The notes under the pieces were generated by a model. It had not been told where the DNA came from. It saw nothing but the letters and a program-made list of their open reading frames with translations, and searched no databases. Position numbers and translations under genes: made by a program. From contig NW_024040152.1 of assembly GCF_014851395.1 (NCBI RefSeq), positions 22,615,144-22,679,143 on the forward strand: a DNA stretch of 64,000 nt, written 5' to 3'. Source of the stretch: Micropterus salmoides. Taxonomy: Eukaryota > Chordata > Actinopteri > Centrarchiformes > Centrarchidae. This document shows, one piece after another, positions 1 to 12,380 of the stretch; the stretch's first letter is position 1; every line of letters begins with the position of its first letter.

Positions 1-867
1 TTTTTTAAGGAGTAATAAGTAACTAGTAATATATTACAGTTTCTCAGTAACTTGCCCAACACTGATCACGGTACATTTACTGCATTATGCAAACGTGCTA
101 CAGCGTTAGCTTGCCTGCTGCTTTCAGTAACTATCTTTACTATCTGTGAATCTGTCTCCGGAGGCTCAGCAATGTCAGCACAGCTAAATGTATTGGATGA
201 TAATGAAACGGTTAGTGAGCTGGAGTGAATATTATAACGAGATTGTGTCACACTTTCTAACAGATAGACCTCAGTAAGTAACTTTACTGTAGAGTTAGTG
301 GATGGCTCTTCCTCTGTGTTGTTGTCGCTGTGAAGTTGCAGTGTTGTATATTATGTGGGTTATGTTAGTTACAGTGACGGAAAGGTGGAGAAGCTGTGTA
401 CCTGAGAATTGGTAAAACCACAATAAACCTAAACTGAACGTTACGAAGCAAATAGCGGCAGGTCTGAGCTACTGTAGCGTTAGCTGGCTGCTCCTGGCTG
501 TATCACTATAGGCTAACGTTAGTAAACAAATTGCCCCACATTTGCTTTTTACTGTTACATCCTTTCTTGCAGGCTAAATCAACAGTGGTACACAGGATAG
601 TAACATAGTTGCGTTAGTTGACGAAGTAATGTGGAAAGCGATATAACTTTACTGCTCGGCGTTAGCCGGCGAGCTAACGTGACTTTCTCTGTGTTTCTCC
701 AGCTTTACTAATGCTCACTTTGTTCTTACTCGACATCATCTGAACCTGTTTGGTCTGATGGACTGAAGCACATAAAACTTTATTGTTGTTTTGTATCCTT
801 TCGTGGAGCCTGTGTTTTGCTATTCATGTCATCATGAATACTGTAATTTGATTATGGTGGTCTGTCC
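1..867. other. Intergenic sequence with GCTAACGTTAGC-type motifs
   Basis: No gene is visible. The stretch is unusual for repeated copies of the short sequence CGTTAGC and its complement GCTAACG: near 103, 476, 512, 612 and a perfect 7-bp inverted pair at 660-679 with a 6-base spacer. Such 'gctaacgttagc' tracts are often seen in percomorph genomic sequence near gene 5' ends. The window starts here, so a neighbouring promoter could lie just outside; that is inference only. Confidence 0.4.
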
Positions 868-1052
868 TGAACACACGGCATCAATTGCATGTCTGTCCTG
901 GGAGGGGGATCCCTCCTCTGTTGCTTTTCATGAGGTTTCTTCCATTTTTTCACTGTTAAAGGGTTGTTTTTTGGGAAGTTTGCTGACATTTGCTGACCCC
1001 TGAGGCAAATTTGTGATGATGGGCTATATAAATAAAATTTAATTGACTTGAT
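868..1052 (+). repeat. Dispersed fish repeat, retroposon-like 3' end
   Basis: The segment runs from 'catgtctgtcctggga' through 'gaggtttcttccattttt' and 'ctgttaaagggttgtttttt' to a terminal 'gggctatataaataaaattt' followed by TTGACTTGA. This order matches a very common teleost interspersed repeat as I remember it. The AATAAA-rich end suggests a retroposon 3' tail. The class is uncertain, and no target duplication is visible. Confidence 0.55.
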
Positions 1053-3684
1053 TAGTTTAATCAATTCTAGAGTCTTTATCAAACACTAACACGTGCATGG
1101 TTTGAAAGCATTCATAGCTAAATGCATTTTCATTTGAATTAAACTTAAAACCTCTAGTATGCGGTGACCTTGTTCCAACAAAATTGCTATCTTACTTAAT
1201 TGCCACATTGACTGTTTGCTGTCTTGAATTTTCAGTACTGGTATGTGAAATGTGTGTCCTCCAGTCTATTCCATGAGAATAAAAATATATTCGCTATGAT
1301 TAAAAGGTAACAAATAAATTGTTGAGGAAAGGTGGACTTCAACTATAATGTAATGTTTTGTTAAATACATTTTTTTCTCTTTCTCTGAAGAAAGTTTATG
1401 TTTCAAATTTAAATCTTTCAGAGCACAGGTGCAATTTCTACAGATTCCTTAGGTCAAAGTTCTGTGAGTATGAACTCATGAGCTCAGACGAACACAGATA
1501 CAGATAACACATAAGTAGATTGTCCCTGTGTTACAATAGTTGTTAGGCTAGTTTAACTTTAAATGTAAAGTCAGTATGTTTATTTTAATCACATTTAATC
1601 AGAATAGATTAAAGTCAGTTAAGGTTGACAGTGATGGTGACTCCTGCATGGGAAAAAACTGATCACATCCACATGTTGCCTTATGAACAGGTACATGTAC
1701 AAGTTCAAAGTTCAAAGGTTAAAACACATATATATTTGCAAGAAAGACTACCATATTGCACATGTATTGTGCACTGAACCAAAAGGCCAAATTCTTCACT
1801 CCTTTTTTCTATGAATGCTGATAAAACCTGTACAGTATAAACCCCTGTAGCGCATGCACAATGTGCCAAAAGAAAAAAAGCTTTAAGAGGCTCTTGAGGC
1901 CACTTGTGATTTAAAGAGATGACTAGGTTAAAGTCAAAATCCTTAAATGATCACATCAATATATTTTCTTTCTCCACTTTACCGTAGCTTTCTATTCTTT
2001 GTGTGAGCGTGAACTCTGCTCTTGGAAGCAGTGTTGTCAAAGCAGTTTCTTGAATGCATTTCTTTCAGTATAAAGTTGTTTTACATGTTTAAATCATATA
2101 GCAGATAAAGAATAATGTTTTTTTTTTATTTCAAAATGTCCTTTACAATATCTTAGGGTCAGGTGTTAAGCATCGCAGTGCACTCTTTCCATTTTTTTTT
2201 TTTAGTGGACAAATATTGTATTAACCCACACTACACATGCCGGATGAAGGATTTATGTTTCTTGTAAACCCTAACATGTCTTTGACCTACTCTTTGGGTT
2301 CATTTATTTCTGCAGGGCAGGTTTGGGTGCAGGATGGGACATGTTTATAAACCTATCTATCATGGCCATGTGTTTAAAAATCTATCCAGGCAGGACATAA
2401 CACATGGAACAAGAAAAAAATGCACATTATGCTGCAAATCCTTTTCATGCAAGGAAGTTTTTTGTTTTTTTTATCACTGACTGCTTTTCAAAATACAAGC
2501 ATTATGTATACGTTTAAAGGGGGTCAATAAACCATACAATACAATGCAAAACAACAAAACAGCTTCACATAATATGCATAAATAAGCAACAGCTCTCTAA
2601 AACAGTCTTCATAAAATTGGACGCAATAATCACTATTATTGCAGGCAGGGAACTGGATTATTTAAATTTATGTGTTGTCTATGTTTTTGTTTTGTGCTGA
2701 TAAAGTAAAGTTATACACATTCCCAAACCTGTGTGAGTTACCCCTTTCAATCCCAGTTTTTATCTCTGTGTTACAAGCAGCCCTTTAACAAGGACAATCA
2801 AATGGCTTGTTCAAAGGCTCTGAATAAGTGGCTTTAAGGGGAAAGGTGAAGTTTTCTTTCGTTCCCCTGTTAAGTTTTTTCTAATATCTCAAGGGAATTG
2901 GAAATTACCTTCATTCCTAAGTTAATTTCACCACACCATTTTGTGGAGTGGATGGCAATCGAACCAGTTATAATGCTGCAAATGGCACACATGCAACAAT
3001 TTGTCACCGCACTCAACACTTCGTGATAAATCTCAGCGAGACTACAGGGCTGCGGATACTTACGCCCAAACTGGTGTCATGATGTCTTCATGCGCAGTGA
3101 CGTAATAGTATCTCCTAGATCAGTTGACACAAAGTGTTATTGTTTTTGCTAATTGGTGTAGCTGTTTCTGTCTGTCCATTGCTGTTTTCCTCACAGCAGG
3201 ATTTTGTGCTGCAAGGCACTACTTGAAATTAAGCAAGGTTGCAATTCACTTGTGTTCTGCCATTGAGCAATATCAAGGAGATGAGTTTGGTGCCTTGCTG
3301 AAGTGTTTTTGCACTACACATCCCATAGATCACTTGCGAAACAACAATTTATTTTTCTGAGTGCATTAAAATGTTCATATGGATGTGAAGATGGTCAAAT
3401 TGATACATAAATCCATTCACCAGACAGCAGCATATAATACTAAAAACATCAGTTCTTGGGTTCCCCCCATTTTGCTTTTCTCTTGGAATGACTGCCTCAG
3501 CATAATCCGCAAGACAGACACACAGGCAGACAGGCAGCTATGTCCACAGACATGCATAATGCACACATAGGCAAGCACAACTGTACATACAAGTACAATA
3601 TTCATGCAGACAGACAGACAGACACTGTCTCACATTCTCTTTGTCTCTCACACACAGACAAACACACCCCCACACACCCACACA

Positions 3685-3722
<38 letters not shown>

Positions 3723-4114
3723 AGCACGAGTAGAGGGCTTATTTGAGGTTATTATGGGATATTAGTTTGGCTTGGGAAATGACAGGGCTTTGCACGGATG
3801 CTGCCGTTGCATAGCAACCGAGGTAATTTTCAGCTAGCTAGCACTGCTTCATTTTAGGTGATAGAAATGTTTTTTTAATAAAACAGGAGGAGTGGAGATT
3901 TTTTTATCTCCCAGCCGTGGAGAGAAAGAAATGGGGAATGAATAAGAACGAACCAGACGATAATTTAACAATAGCATGTTGATTTTTTTTAATATATAGG
4001 CTGCAATGGTTCGGCCTGAACTAATTCTCTGGAATAATGGACTTACCTCAATAAGATAAACAGATGTTCAGACAATATACATTGTTAAGATCCTATATCA
4101 TTACTGTGGGTGCT
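1053..4114. other. AT-rich intergenic stretch
   Basis: No coding potential is supported; the short open frames here show no family motif. The only structured feature is an imperfect CA microsatellite at about 3640-3720, with interspersed CCCACACAC units. A CpG-richer patch lies near 3050-3110 but has no accompanying gene signal. Confidence 0.6.
3655..3720. repeat. CA microsatellite
   Basis: Imperfect then perfect (CA)n tract on the + strand. It starts with CACAGACAAACACACCCC units and ends as an uninterrupted CA run of about 30 bases. It produces several spurious long open frames on both strands. Confidence 0.9.
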
Positions 4115-4236
4115 CCCTACTGGCGACCTGTCCAGGGTGTACCCTGCCTTTCGCCCAATTTCTGCTGGGATAGGCTCCAGCCCCCCGGGACCCTGTACAC
4201 AGGATAAGCGGTTGATGATAGATGGATGGATGGATG
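4115..4236 (+). repeat. LINE/SINE 3' end with (GATG)n tail
   Basis: The sequence 'ggcgacctgtccagggtgta', then 'gggataggctccagcccc', then 'aggataagcggttgatgat' and a final GATGGATGGATGGATG run is a well-known fish retroposon 3' end, probably RTE/Rex-like. Only the terminal ~120 bp is present, as expected from 5' truncation during target-primed insertion. The exact family is not certain. Confidence 0.6.
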
Positions 4237-4893
4237 ATACTCCCTTTCATGGGTCCTCTGTGTACAGCTAACTCAGTAGTGTTAGCGATTGAAAGTATCA
4301 ATAAATATTAGAATCACTGCACACTAAAAAGCTCAATTTTATTTAAACAATCCTATCCTTCGTTCAAGAGCCATGGAGTTCAAAAACAGCACTTTGAAAA
4401 GTGACACAGTGTTCCAGATCCTACAAACCATTTAAAAATCAAGAAGAAGACAATAGGAATTAGCATCCCAAATGCCACGCATGATCTCTACCAGCTGCTT
4501 CTTGGATGTAGGAAGAAAGGGAGATAGGAAATGAGGAAAAGACGTAGATAGGGGAAAACAGAGATACATAGGAGAATGAGTCTAAGGAAAGAGGGAGCTA
4601 CTGTAAAACATGGTGCTGTAGTGACAGATTAGTGTTTTTCTGGTGGGGCAGATTAAAAGACTACAATTTCCCGATGAATATATTAACATTTTATGAGATG
4701 AATCTGGGACTGGCAATCTCTCCCCTTGCATAAATAATGAGTTGGTTTAATATGACTGCCTGGTTGGGAGTCTCCCCTGACATGTGTGAAATTGAATGGG
4801 ATGTTATGTGACTGTGAGTGTATTTGCTGGATGCGTGTAAATGGGAGTAAAAATGTGTGTGTCTGCATTTGGATGTGTGTTCGGTATTGGCTG

Positions 4894-4932
<39 letters not shown>

Positions 4933-5545
4933 CGGCAGGATGCTAATGACTGAGTCACTGGCAATGCACCAGGACATTACACACATGTACATACACATGT
5001 ACACATGGGCACACAAGCACCTTGTTGATAAGTGCAATTAAAAGCTTTTTAGCTGCAAATTAGACTGTAGAAAGCTGTCTGCATTGTGTTTGCATGAATG
5101 TTTAAAGGAGTGCAGCAGTATTACACTAACATTTAGACTTTCTCTTTTCCAGTGGGGCCGTCCATAATGTTACAGCCAACCAATTGAAAAATGCATGTAA
5201 ACCAATGATTTAGGACCTTGCCGAGTCATGTCTAGGGTCTATACTAGTGTAGATATTCATTATCATGTCATTTTTTTATTTCAGCAAACCTTTTCTCCTT
5301 CAGACCATCTTTTGAAACATACTCTTGCAAAGCTCAAAATAATTTATATATTTCTTATTAAACTAAAGTGTGCAGCCTAAACTGGAAAGTCATAGTAGCA
5401 TCCCATCATCACCAGTTTAAGCAGCATTACTTTGCCCCTTTTGCAGACAAAACCTGCCTCAAACACAGGAAGAAACCAAAACTTTAAAATGAAACACAAG
5501 ATTGTTTTCTAAGCATCAATGAGCAAATGGCCTTTGCAAAGAAAG
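4237..5545. other. Intergenic stretch with a GT microsatellite
   Basis: No gene is seen. A (GT)n tract of about 32 bases lies at 4898-4929. Open frames across it are dinucleotide artefacts. Confidence 0.6.
4898..4929. repeat. GT microsatellite
   Basis: About 16 uninterrupted GT units on the + strand. Confidence 0.9.
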
Positions 5546-5550
5546 ATGGA

Positions 5551-6232
5551 TGTTACGGGGTGTGGTGTGTGGACAGAGAGGACCCAAATGCAGCGTTCAG
5601 AGGGAAGGAGGTTTATTGGGGGAAAAAAGTGTGAGAGGGACTGGAGTGGAGGGAGAGGAGGACGTCGGGGAAGTACTGGCACGGGGAACCAAGGAGACCG
5701 GGGGCCAGGGAGCCGGGGAACACAGGGGCCAAGGAAGCGAGGAGAGGCAGGGGAACAGGGAGGACGCCGAGAGGGAGGTCCGAAGGGGAGTGGGCCAGTG
5801 GATGAGCCCAGCCGAACGGAGGACGAGGGTGAGTGTACCTGGGAGGGAAACAGACAGAGAGACAAGGTTAGGGGGAGACAATGACAAGGCACAGGGTAAG
5901 TTTGAAAAAACAAGAAACGAGGAAGCCTGAACACAGGAGTGGCACCAGGTATGGAGCAACGACGATCAAGCCAGGATGGTGTGGAGAACCGGGGTTGAAA
6001 TACAGGCTGGGATGAGGTTGATTACTGGCAGGTGTGGCAGGCTGACGAGGTGGATGATGGGTTGCAGGTGCAGGTAGTTGGCTGGGCTCAGGAGCAGAGG
6101 GAGAGAGAGCACACGGGGGAGAAAACACAGAGAGGCGGGCAGAGAACAGGAAACCAAGGGAAAAAGCAGAAAAACTGATAAAAAGTAGAAAAAACCAGGA
6201 CACTCACCGTCAGCCGGGCTGCCACCACAACA
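5551..6232 (-). mobile_element. Solo LTR of a retrotransposon
   Basis: The 682-bp segment starts TGTTACGGGG and ends CCACCACAACA. It therefore has the TG...CA ends and short inverted termini (TGTT/AACA) of a long terminal repeat. It is flanked on both sides by the same 5 bases, ATGGA (5546-5550 and 6233-6237), a target duplication size typical of LTR elements. Read on the minus strand, an AATAAA lies near the 3' end (complement of TTTATTGG at about 5612), fitting an LTR R/U5 boundary in that orientation. No internal gag/pol region is present, so it is a solo LTR left by LTR-LTR recombination. A Gypsy-type origin is a guess. The purine-rich interior explains several long but meaningless open frames. 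Confidence 0.7.
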
Positions 6233-6411
6233 ATGGACTCACTAATGGTAGCTACACCTCTTACAAAATTATAATTAGTAGCACAGAACTGTTGCTCTTT
6301 ATAATGCATTGCATTTTGAGTTGTTAGTTTCTCAGCTGCCTGGACCCTGTTTGTCTTTCACTGTAAAAAACGACATTGACATGTCGTTTGACATGTGTTG
6401 TTTGATATTAT

Positions 6412-6809
6412 TAGGGTGATCTGTACATTGTGTCAACAGCGTTGTTATAGCAACAAAGTAACTCGTGCTCTTTTACCCTTTTTGTTTTCTTGTGGTTAGT
6501 GGAAGTTACAGTCGCAAGGACAGGGAAAGTTTAGCTTCTGGCAGCCACGGCACAGCAGAGAGATCTGACGCGCGCATTGCGCAGACAGATGTGACACTGC
6601 ACTGATGACATGAATAAAATAAAAATTAGGTAAAAGATCATGATTTACCTACATATCCACAGTTGTTGTGCTTTTCCTAATGACAGACAGGTGACTTCAT
6701 GAACAAAAATAATTAATTTTAGCGTTTTTCACGTGTGTTAATGTTCATTGACACTCAATGTAGCCACGCCCCCGTCCCGAATTTCACCCATTCTCATCTG
6801 GTCACCCTA
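6412..6809. mobile_element. Non-autonomous hAT element (MITE)
   Basis: The 398-bp element begins TAGGGTGATCTG and ends with the inverted counterpart CATCTGGTCACCCTA. It is flanked by a perfect 8-bp duplication, GATATTAT (6404-6411 and 6810-6817), diagnostic of hAT superfamily insertion. There is no open frame of note inside, so it was mobilised in trans. A related end, 'tatggtcacccta', occurs at about 9951-9963. Confidence 0.8.
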
Positions 6810-9800
6810 GATATTATAGTCATCATATGTAGATCATGAATACAAATTGACAAATGAAATAGGTTATATTATTGAAAATCAGAGTTATTAATACTGAAAT
6901 ACATGTAAATATACTGGCAATACATAATAAATGGTTATATGTTGATGAAATAAAATTTTGATGAAAAAAGTACTTCTTTGAGACATAAATTGTGTGTATG
7001 TCTGGCTGTGTTTAGAGTTTACTCAATTTCATTGCTCTCTCTTGACATACTGTTCTTTGGTATTTGTTGGTACTAAGCAAGTTGTCACATTTAGTGCAAT
7101 ACAAGCACAGCAATTAATGACCTTGAAGCAGTGATGGATAAAAACATACAGTAAGTGAAGAGTGAAACGGCGGCAAGAAAACATAGACATTGAAAACCAA
7201 CAACATGTTTCAAAATGAGTATGAACTGAACCCATTGACGGAAGACTGTGAGTTCAAGGATAGCAACAATATGATGGTAGTAGTAGTCCCAAGCAAACAC
7301 AACAATGCATTAAAGTGGATTGCAGTAGTGGATGAAAATAAAAGAGGAAAATGAAAAGCTTAGCATCTGTCTTAAAGAGCTGAGGTGGAATGGGTTTCAT
7401 TAGGGGTTTTTTTCACATGGATACACCTCTCAAAGAGACATGCGTCTGTTTTCTAAAGGTGAATGCTGTATGCTGTATGTCAAAAGGTGAAACTATGCTC
7501 AATCAGATACAAACTGAGGAAGAAAAAGTAATATTTTTTAGCAGCCTATGAAAAGGAAACTGCTTTAATTTGTTCCAGTTCTCATCTATTGACTGACTTC
7601 TGCTTCCTTGTAATATTCTGAAATAAAAATGTAACTCAATAGAAGGCAACCTTCCAGACCTTGTGAAACCTATAAGTGTTTTATTATAGTGTTTGTTGTT
7701 AATTAATTTATTTTTGTGATGAATATAATGATTGAGATCAAGGTAGCATGCCAATAGATTTGGGAGAAAAGCTTTTAAAATAACACAACTTTTGCCAAAT
7801 GTTTGATCACATATTTTCTTTCCACTGAACTTGCTTTTCAATTGAAAAATAGCTTTTGAAAAGCTTGTGATTGAAGTAAGTTTCCATTTGTTTACAGTGT
7901 AGTTGAATTTAACCAGCAAAAATTAGAAGTAGCAATAAATAGTTTCTTTTTTGAGAACCACTTTTCCTGTCAATGTCTTAAAAGCCCTGGTTTATTTCCA
8001 TTGCCTCTCTTTGTCCCTCTTTTCTCTCTCTTTCTCACCCATCTCAGGCATCTCTCCCTCTCCTAGTTTGGGTCTCATGAAAGGAGCAGCTTAGAGGGAA
8101 CAAGAGATGGAATGAAAGTGGCATAAAGTGTGTAAGGATGAGAAGAGACCACAAACTTTTTCTGTTGAAATGTGTAACCTTCCACATATGTTTGCCCTCT
8201 GAGACAGAAATATGTCAATGGCAAAGTTGTGGAAGTTTGAGTGGAACCCCTCTGATTATTTTAAACCGTCACTGCGAGACCTGTAAAATGTGCCAGCTAG
8301 TCAAGTGTGAAAGTACTGGGTTTAAATTGATTTTGATGCGTGAAAATACAAACATGGTGTGAACTGCGTCCCTTCCAGTTCGCTGGCTCTGTTTAGAGTG
8401 GACTTTGTTGGCACAGGTGCAACCCAAAAATCCACTGGGACCCAAGTCACCAACCATGGTAAATGTGTTGGTGTTTGTGTTTTACATTACTATTTTTAAC
8501 TACTAAAGAGCAAGACTGAAAGAAAAGTGTACAAGTGAAATAGATTTAATTGTACACTTGACAATGAAAATGACAAGGTCTCTTTCAGCCCGAGACAAGT
8601 TGATGAAAGATGGCAGAGCCCTTTCAGAGCATTTCACAGAGCATGGCATTAGCCATGCCATGAGCCGCCATCTCTTATTCTCTTTACTCTTTGTGTTGCT
8701 TTAGCCCTTAGCTACCTGACTCTATTAAAGCTCTGCATTTTGACGCTGGCTTCCCTAGAACATGGCAGTTTAGCGGGAGAGGGTCAAGCAAAGTTCACAG
8801 AAAAAGGCCATAGAGTGGGGGTGGGGGGGACAGGGGAGACAGGGGAGCGAGAAAGGCATAGAGAGAGCTGAAGCAAAAGAGGGAGAAAAGTCAGGAACGC
8901 GAACGAGATCTTTCACCTTGCTTCAACATGATGAAACATCCCAAGACATCAGTAAGTGATCCAGCATAAAGGTTAGACTATTATTAACTGGTCAGCATAC
9001 ATATGTGAATGGTTAAAGTTTGTACATTGACAGAGATAGGAAGGTGTAACCCTGTGCAATCCAGTGGGGAGCCATGTGGCTGTGACCTACTGTGATGAAG
9101 TATGAATGCTGGGCCCCCCGAGAAGTGTGGAAACGTGGAGAAACAGCTCAAAGTAGAACATAACCTTGACAGGTCATTAACAACATGTAACTCTGTGTTC
9201 ATACTGTGAGCAAGTTGGTGGTGTGCAGTGCCAGAGAGCCTGCAGATTGTAGTGGAGGTCTGAGAAATCATGTATATTTCACTGCTGCATTGTTTCAACA
9301 GTCCTGATAACGTGATAATCAGGTGGCATTTGTTTAAACCAAAGTGGAAATACAATTCAACTAATGTATGTAACTGTTTTTATATGTTAATTTTGTCTTT
9401 CAAATAGGTTGTAGAGATCTCAGAAGCTTAAAACTGTTGTAATCAATGCCTCCTCCATGTTGGTTGCCAGGCGGAGCTATGACAAATAAATGTGAAATTA
9501 GTTAATTAAAAAAAGAAAGTTTAAAATCCAACCAGATACAGTATCAGTGGCTGATGATAGTGAACAGTTCATCCATGGGAGAATTTAGGTACCGAATGAA
9601 ATGATTTCTGGTGGCATTTATAATTTTTCATATTACAGTTATTTGATGAGCACCTATTAAGTTCCATTACTAGCTTTTTTGGAGGTCTAGCAGTATTTTA
9701 ACAGCTAGCTGTCATGCTGAAGAGAAAGTTTGTCTTTTCGGAAGAGCTCCAGTAGGCTTTCTTCTTCCTTCGTGAAGTACCTGGGGAAAAAAATGCTGCA

Positions 9801-9899
9801 TTCATGGTGTCCATGGTGCTGAAAGGTGTGCTCGGCAGGTGTGCTAAGCGTCCCCCATCCTGACAAAAACGCCTATGGTGTTAAGCACATATATGTGTA

Positions 9900-9963
9900 C
9901 GTGCATGAGTCTGAGTCTGCCGTGCACCTAAAATTTTGAGGGTTTGGAAATATGGTCACCCTA
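9900..9963. repeat. Terminal fragment of a hAT-like element
   Basis: 'ttttgagggtttggaaatat' followed by GGTCACCCTA ends at 9963. The same GTCACCCTA terminus closes the better-defined hAT MITE at 6809. No matching left end or target duplication was found, so this is a fragment and its left border is arbitrary. Confidence 0.4.
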
Positions 9964-11069
9964 CTTATACAGTCAGTGTGAGTGAACAAGAAGACCCTCA
10001 TAAGCCCATTTCGGTGCCAGTGGGTCATCATTTTGATAGACTCAGCATATCTTATACCTAATTTGTCTTGCATTACAAGCAGTACATGATTGCATAAGAG
10101 ACACTTGTATCAGAAAATATACTGTAGGTAATGGTTAAACACTTTCATTAGGTAGAATAGACTGTGCTCCTTAGGATGCCAATGAGTGTGTAACAGTGCA
10201 GGATTCAGCGGGAAGCACAGTAAAGAGCTACGCAGAACAGACCCCAACTGACACGTATTACCAAGATATGGGAAGCACAAAATACACAAGGCAAGATCTG
10301 CCTTGTCAAGTATGGTAATAAACTACAACAGAAGGAGCGGGATGTTTTTAGTCAACACGGCAGGAGCAGGAGCAAAGTAGCAGCGGCATTGTGAGTGATA
10401 GCGAAAGCTTGTCAGGTTTAAAGATCATCTCACTGTCTTCATTGAACGAGCATTTGTTTGAATGCAATCATTTGACGGCATTCAGGACTTTGTTAATGAT
10501 TTGTCTCTTTTCAGTGTGAAATCACTCTTTATATCTGGAATAACCCTTGTCCTTGGTACTTCTGTAAATTATTTTCCAGTCTCTTAGTTGTCGTCTTAGT
10601 TGTGTTCAAAGTAAACACTGTAAGCTGGTACAAGCGCTGGCTCGAAGCAGACTGAAGACTTAAGTTGAAAGTTGACAGCTTTACCCAGCCAAATACTGAA
10701 TTCAAAATAAAAAAGCTTCAACTAGAAGGTCATCTAACTTTGGAATTATATCTTCAGTTCAGTCAACAACACCAAACACTCAGCATGTGATAATAAAACA
10801 TTAATAAATCTGTTTGTACAAGCACAACTTCAGTGCTCTGAAAACACTGTAGTGGACCTTTTGGATGTGATAGAGACATGTTGGAGCTACAGCATAGTGG
10901 CAGGCTTAAAAATGCTGCTACTACTCGCATATTAAATACTTTACAAATACACCAATCCAATGCAGGGACAGTTTCCTTAACCTCGGCTCTAATTCAGCCT
11001 GATATGCAGCATACTATGGTAAGAAGACCATATGTTTCCGGAGAGGGCCTGTCTCTTCTGATATACAGT

Positions 11070-11097
11070 ACACATACACACACACACACACACACAC
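11070..11097. repeat. CA microsatellite
   Basis: Short (CA)n run, followed within 170 bp by another at about 11240-11258 and by CT/CA-rich sequence at 11130-11150. Confidence 0.8.
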
Positions 11098-12121
11098 GTT
11101 CAACCCACACACCATAATTCCCCCTACCTTGTCTCTCTCTCACACACACAGCCCATAATGCAGGTAGATCAAGAGGCACCCTGGGAATTCCTTTTGACGC
11201 TAGATAGTGTGCCGATGGGTATTCATCGGGTGAGTATTCACACACACACACACACAAACCACTACTATGTGTGCAGGTCGATCATGTCCCCTGGAAAGAA
11301 GCCACTTGTTTCACATATGATAGTCAGGATTATGGTTTTCCCAGACCCCGGAATCCTGGGGGATCATTGACACAAGTGATTGCCTGCTAGTCATAGGTGT
11401 CATTTTCACTGGGGACGCTGGGAACATGTCCCCACCACATTTTGAAATTGCTGATTTTGTCACCCTCACATTTTGAAAGTATTTGTTAAAAATGTTCTGA
11501 AAATAGCTTGCACCAAAAAATGTTAACTAACAAATGAAAATGCTTTGAGAAAGGTTTATTTGCACAATAAGAAAACATGCAATGCAATTTAAATACAGAA
11601 GAAACAAATGTGCATTGTCCAAGAAAGTAACTTAATCTAAAAAAAACAACCAGCTGATTACTGTTATATTTTTAGATTTATGAACTGTCACCTGACAGCT
11701 GAATTTTTTGTTTCCCTTTATATAAATAGACCTTTCCAGCATAAATTGGAGAAGATATTGAATGAATACAGAAACAGAATGTTCTCTTTTGCATATGATC
11801 TCACCTCCTTTATTGTTGCTTTTCTTATTCTTTTCCTCTTTGTCTTGTATCATATATTATCTCCCCAACTGTATCTCTCATGTATTTGGAAAAAAAGTTA
11901 AAAAAAGGATTTATTTATCAAATATTACCTTTTATTGATAAGATTAACAAAAGGCCGTGAATAAAAGATCTAGTCACAAACTTTCATTCATCATTGATTT
12001 TCCATCAGCATGTGTTGTATTTTTTTATTTTTTTTGGCTTATTCAGGATGAAGAACTCAAAAATGGTAAATACAAACAGAGGTCTAGGTGTATTCTACAT
12101 TGTATAGACATTTAGCCCATT

Positions 12122-12380
12122 ACCTCTGCCAATTGGGTTATATTTTTGGTGCAATCTGTTTGTTTGTCTGTCAGCAGGATTACGTAAACATTTTAACACT
12201 GAAGTCAATTGTGAGCTGAGATTTTGAGGATTCAGCTAAGCAAAGCCATATTTGATATACTGTAATTCTAATAGTTTTGGAAATATATCCAGACATGTAT
12301 ATAGTGGTTGCTCTTGTAGATTTAGATCATAGAAGACTGGACTATTGGCCTTGGTGGAGGTCTGCGCTCTCTGAGTGCCC
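12122..12380. repeat. MITE-like repeat with ACCTCYGCCAA termini
   Basis: The left end ACCTCTGCCAA (12122-12132) and right end TTGGTGGAGGT (12351-12361) are near-perfect inverted repeats. The interior contains 'gtttgtttgtctgtcagcag' plus GATTACG, and the right flank reads 'ctgcgctctctgagtgcc'. These blocks in this order match a widespread aquatic-animal repeat recalled as '...GTCAGCAGGATTACGCAAAAAC...GGCCTTGGCGGAGG...'. The copy here is diverged and shortened. No target duplication is visible. Confidence 0.55.

Larger units (their letters stand above)
6818..12121. other. Intergenic stretch, no gene recognised
   Basis: AT-rich sequence without a supported gene. The longest open frame (7503-7919, minus, 138 codons) is lysine/asparagine/leucine rich with no motif and is probably chance. 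Embedded features are a hAT-like terminus near 9963 and CA microsatellites at 11070-11097 and 11240-11258. A possible repeat fragment lies at 11395-11500, containing 'ctggggacgctgggaacatg' and two copies of CACATTTTGAAA. Confidence 0.5.

Noticed and set aside
5509..5959. Several 110-140 codon frames on both strands
   Set aside because: They are artefacts of the purine-rich interior of the solo LTR; frames are open on both strands simultaneously.
7503..7919. 138-codon minus-strand frame
   Set aside because: AT-driven composition, no recognised domain and no promoter or neighbour support.
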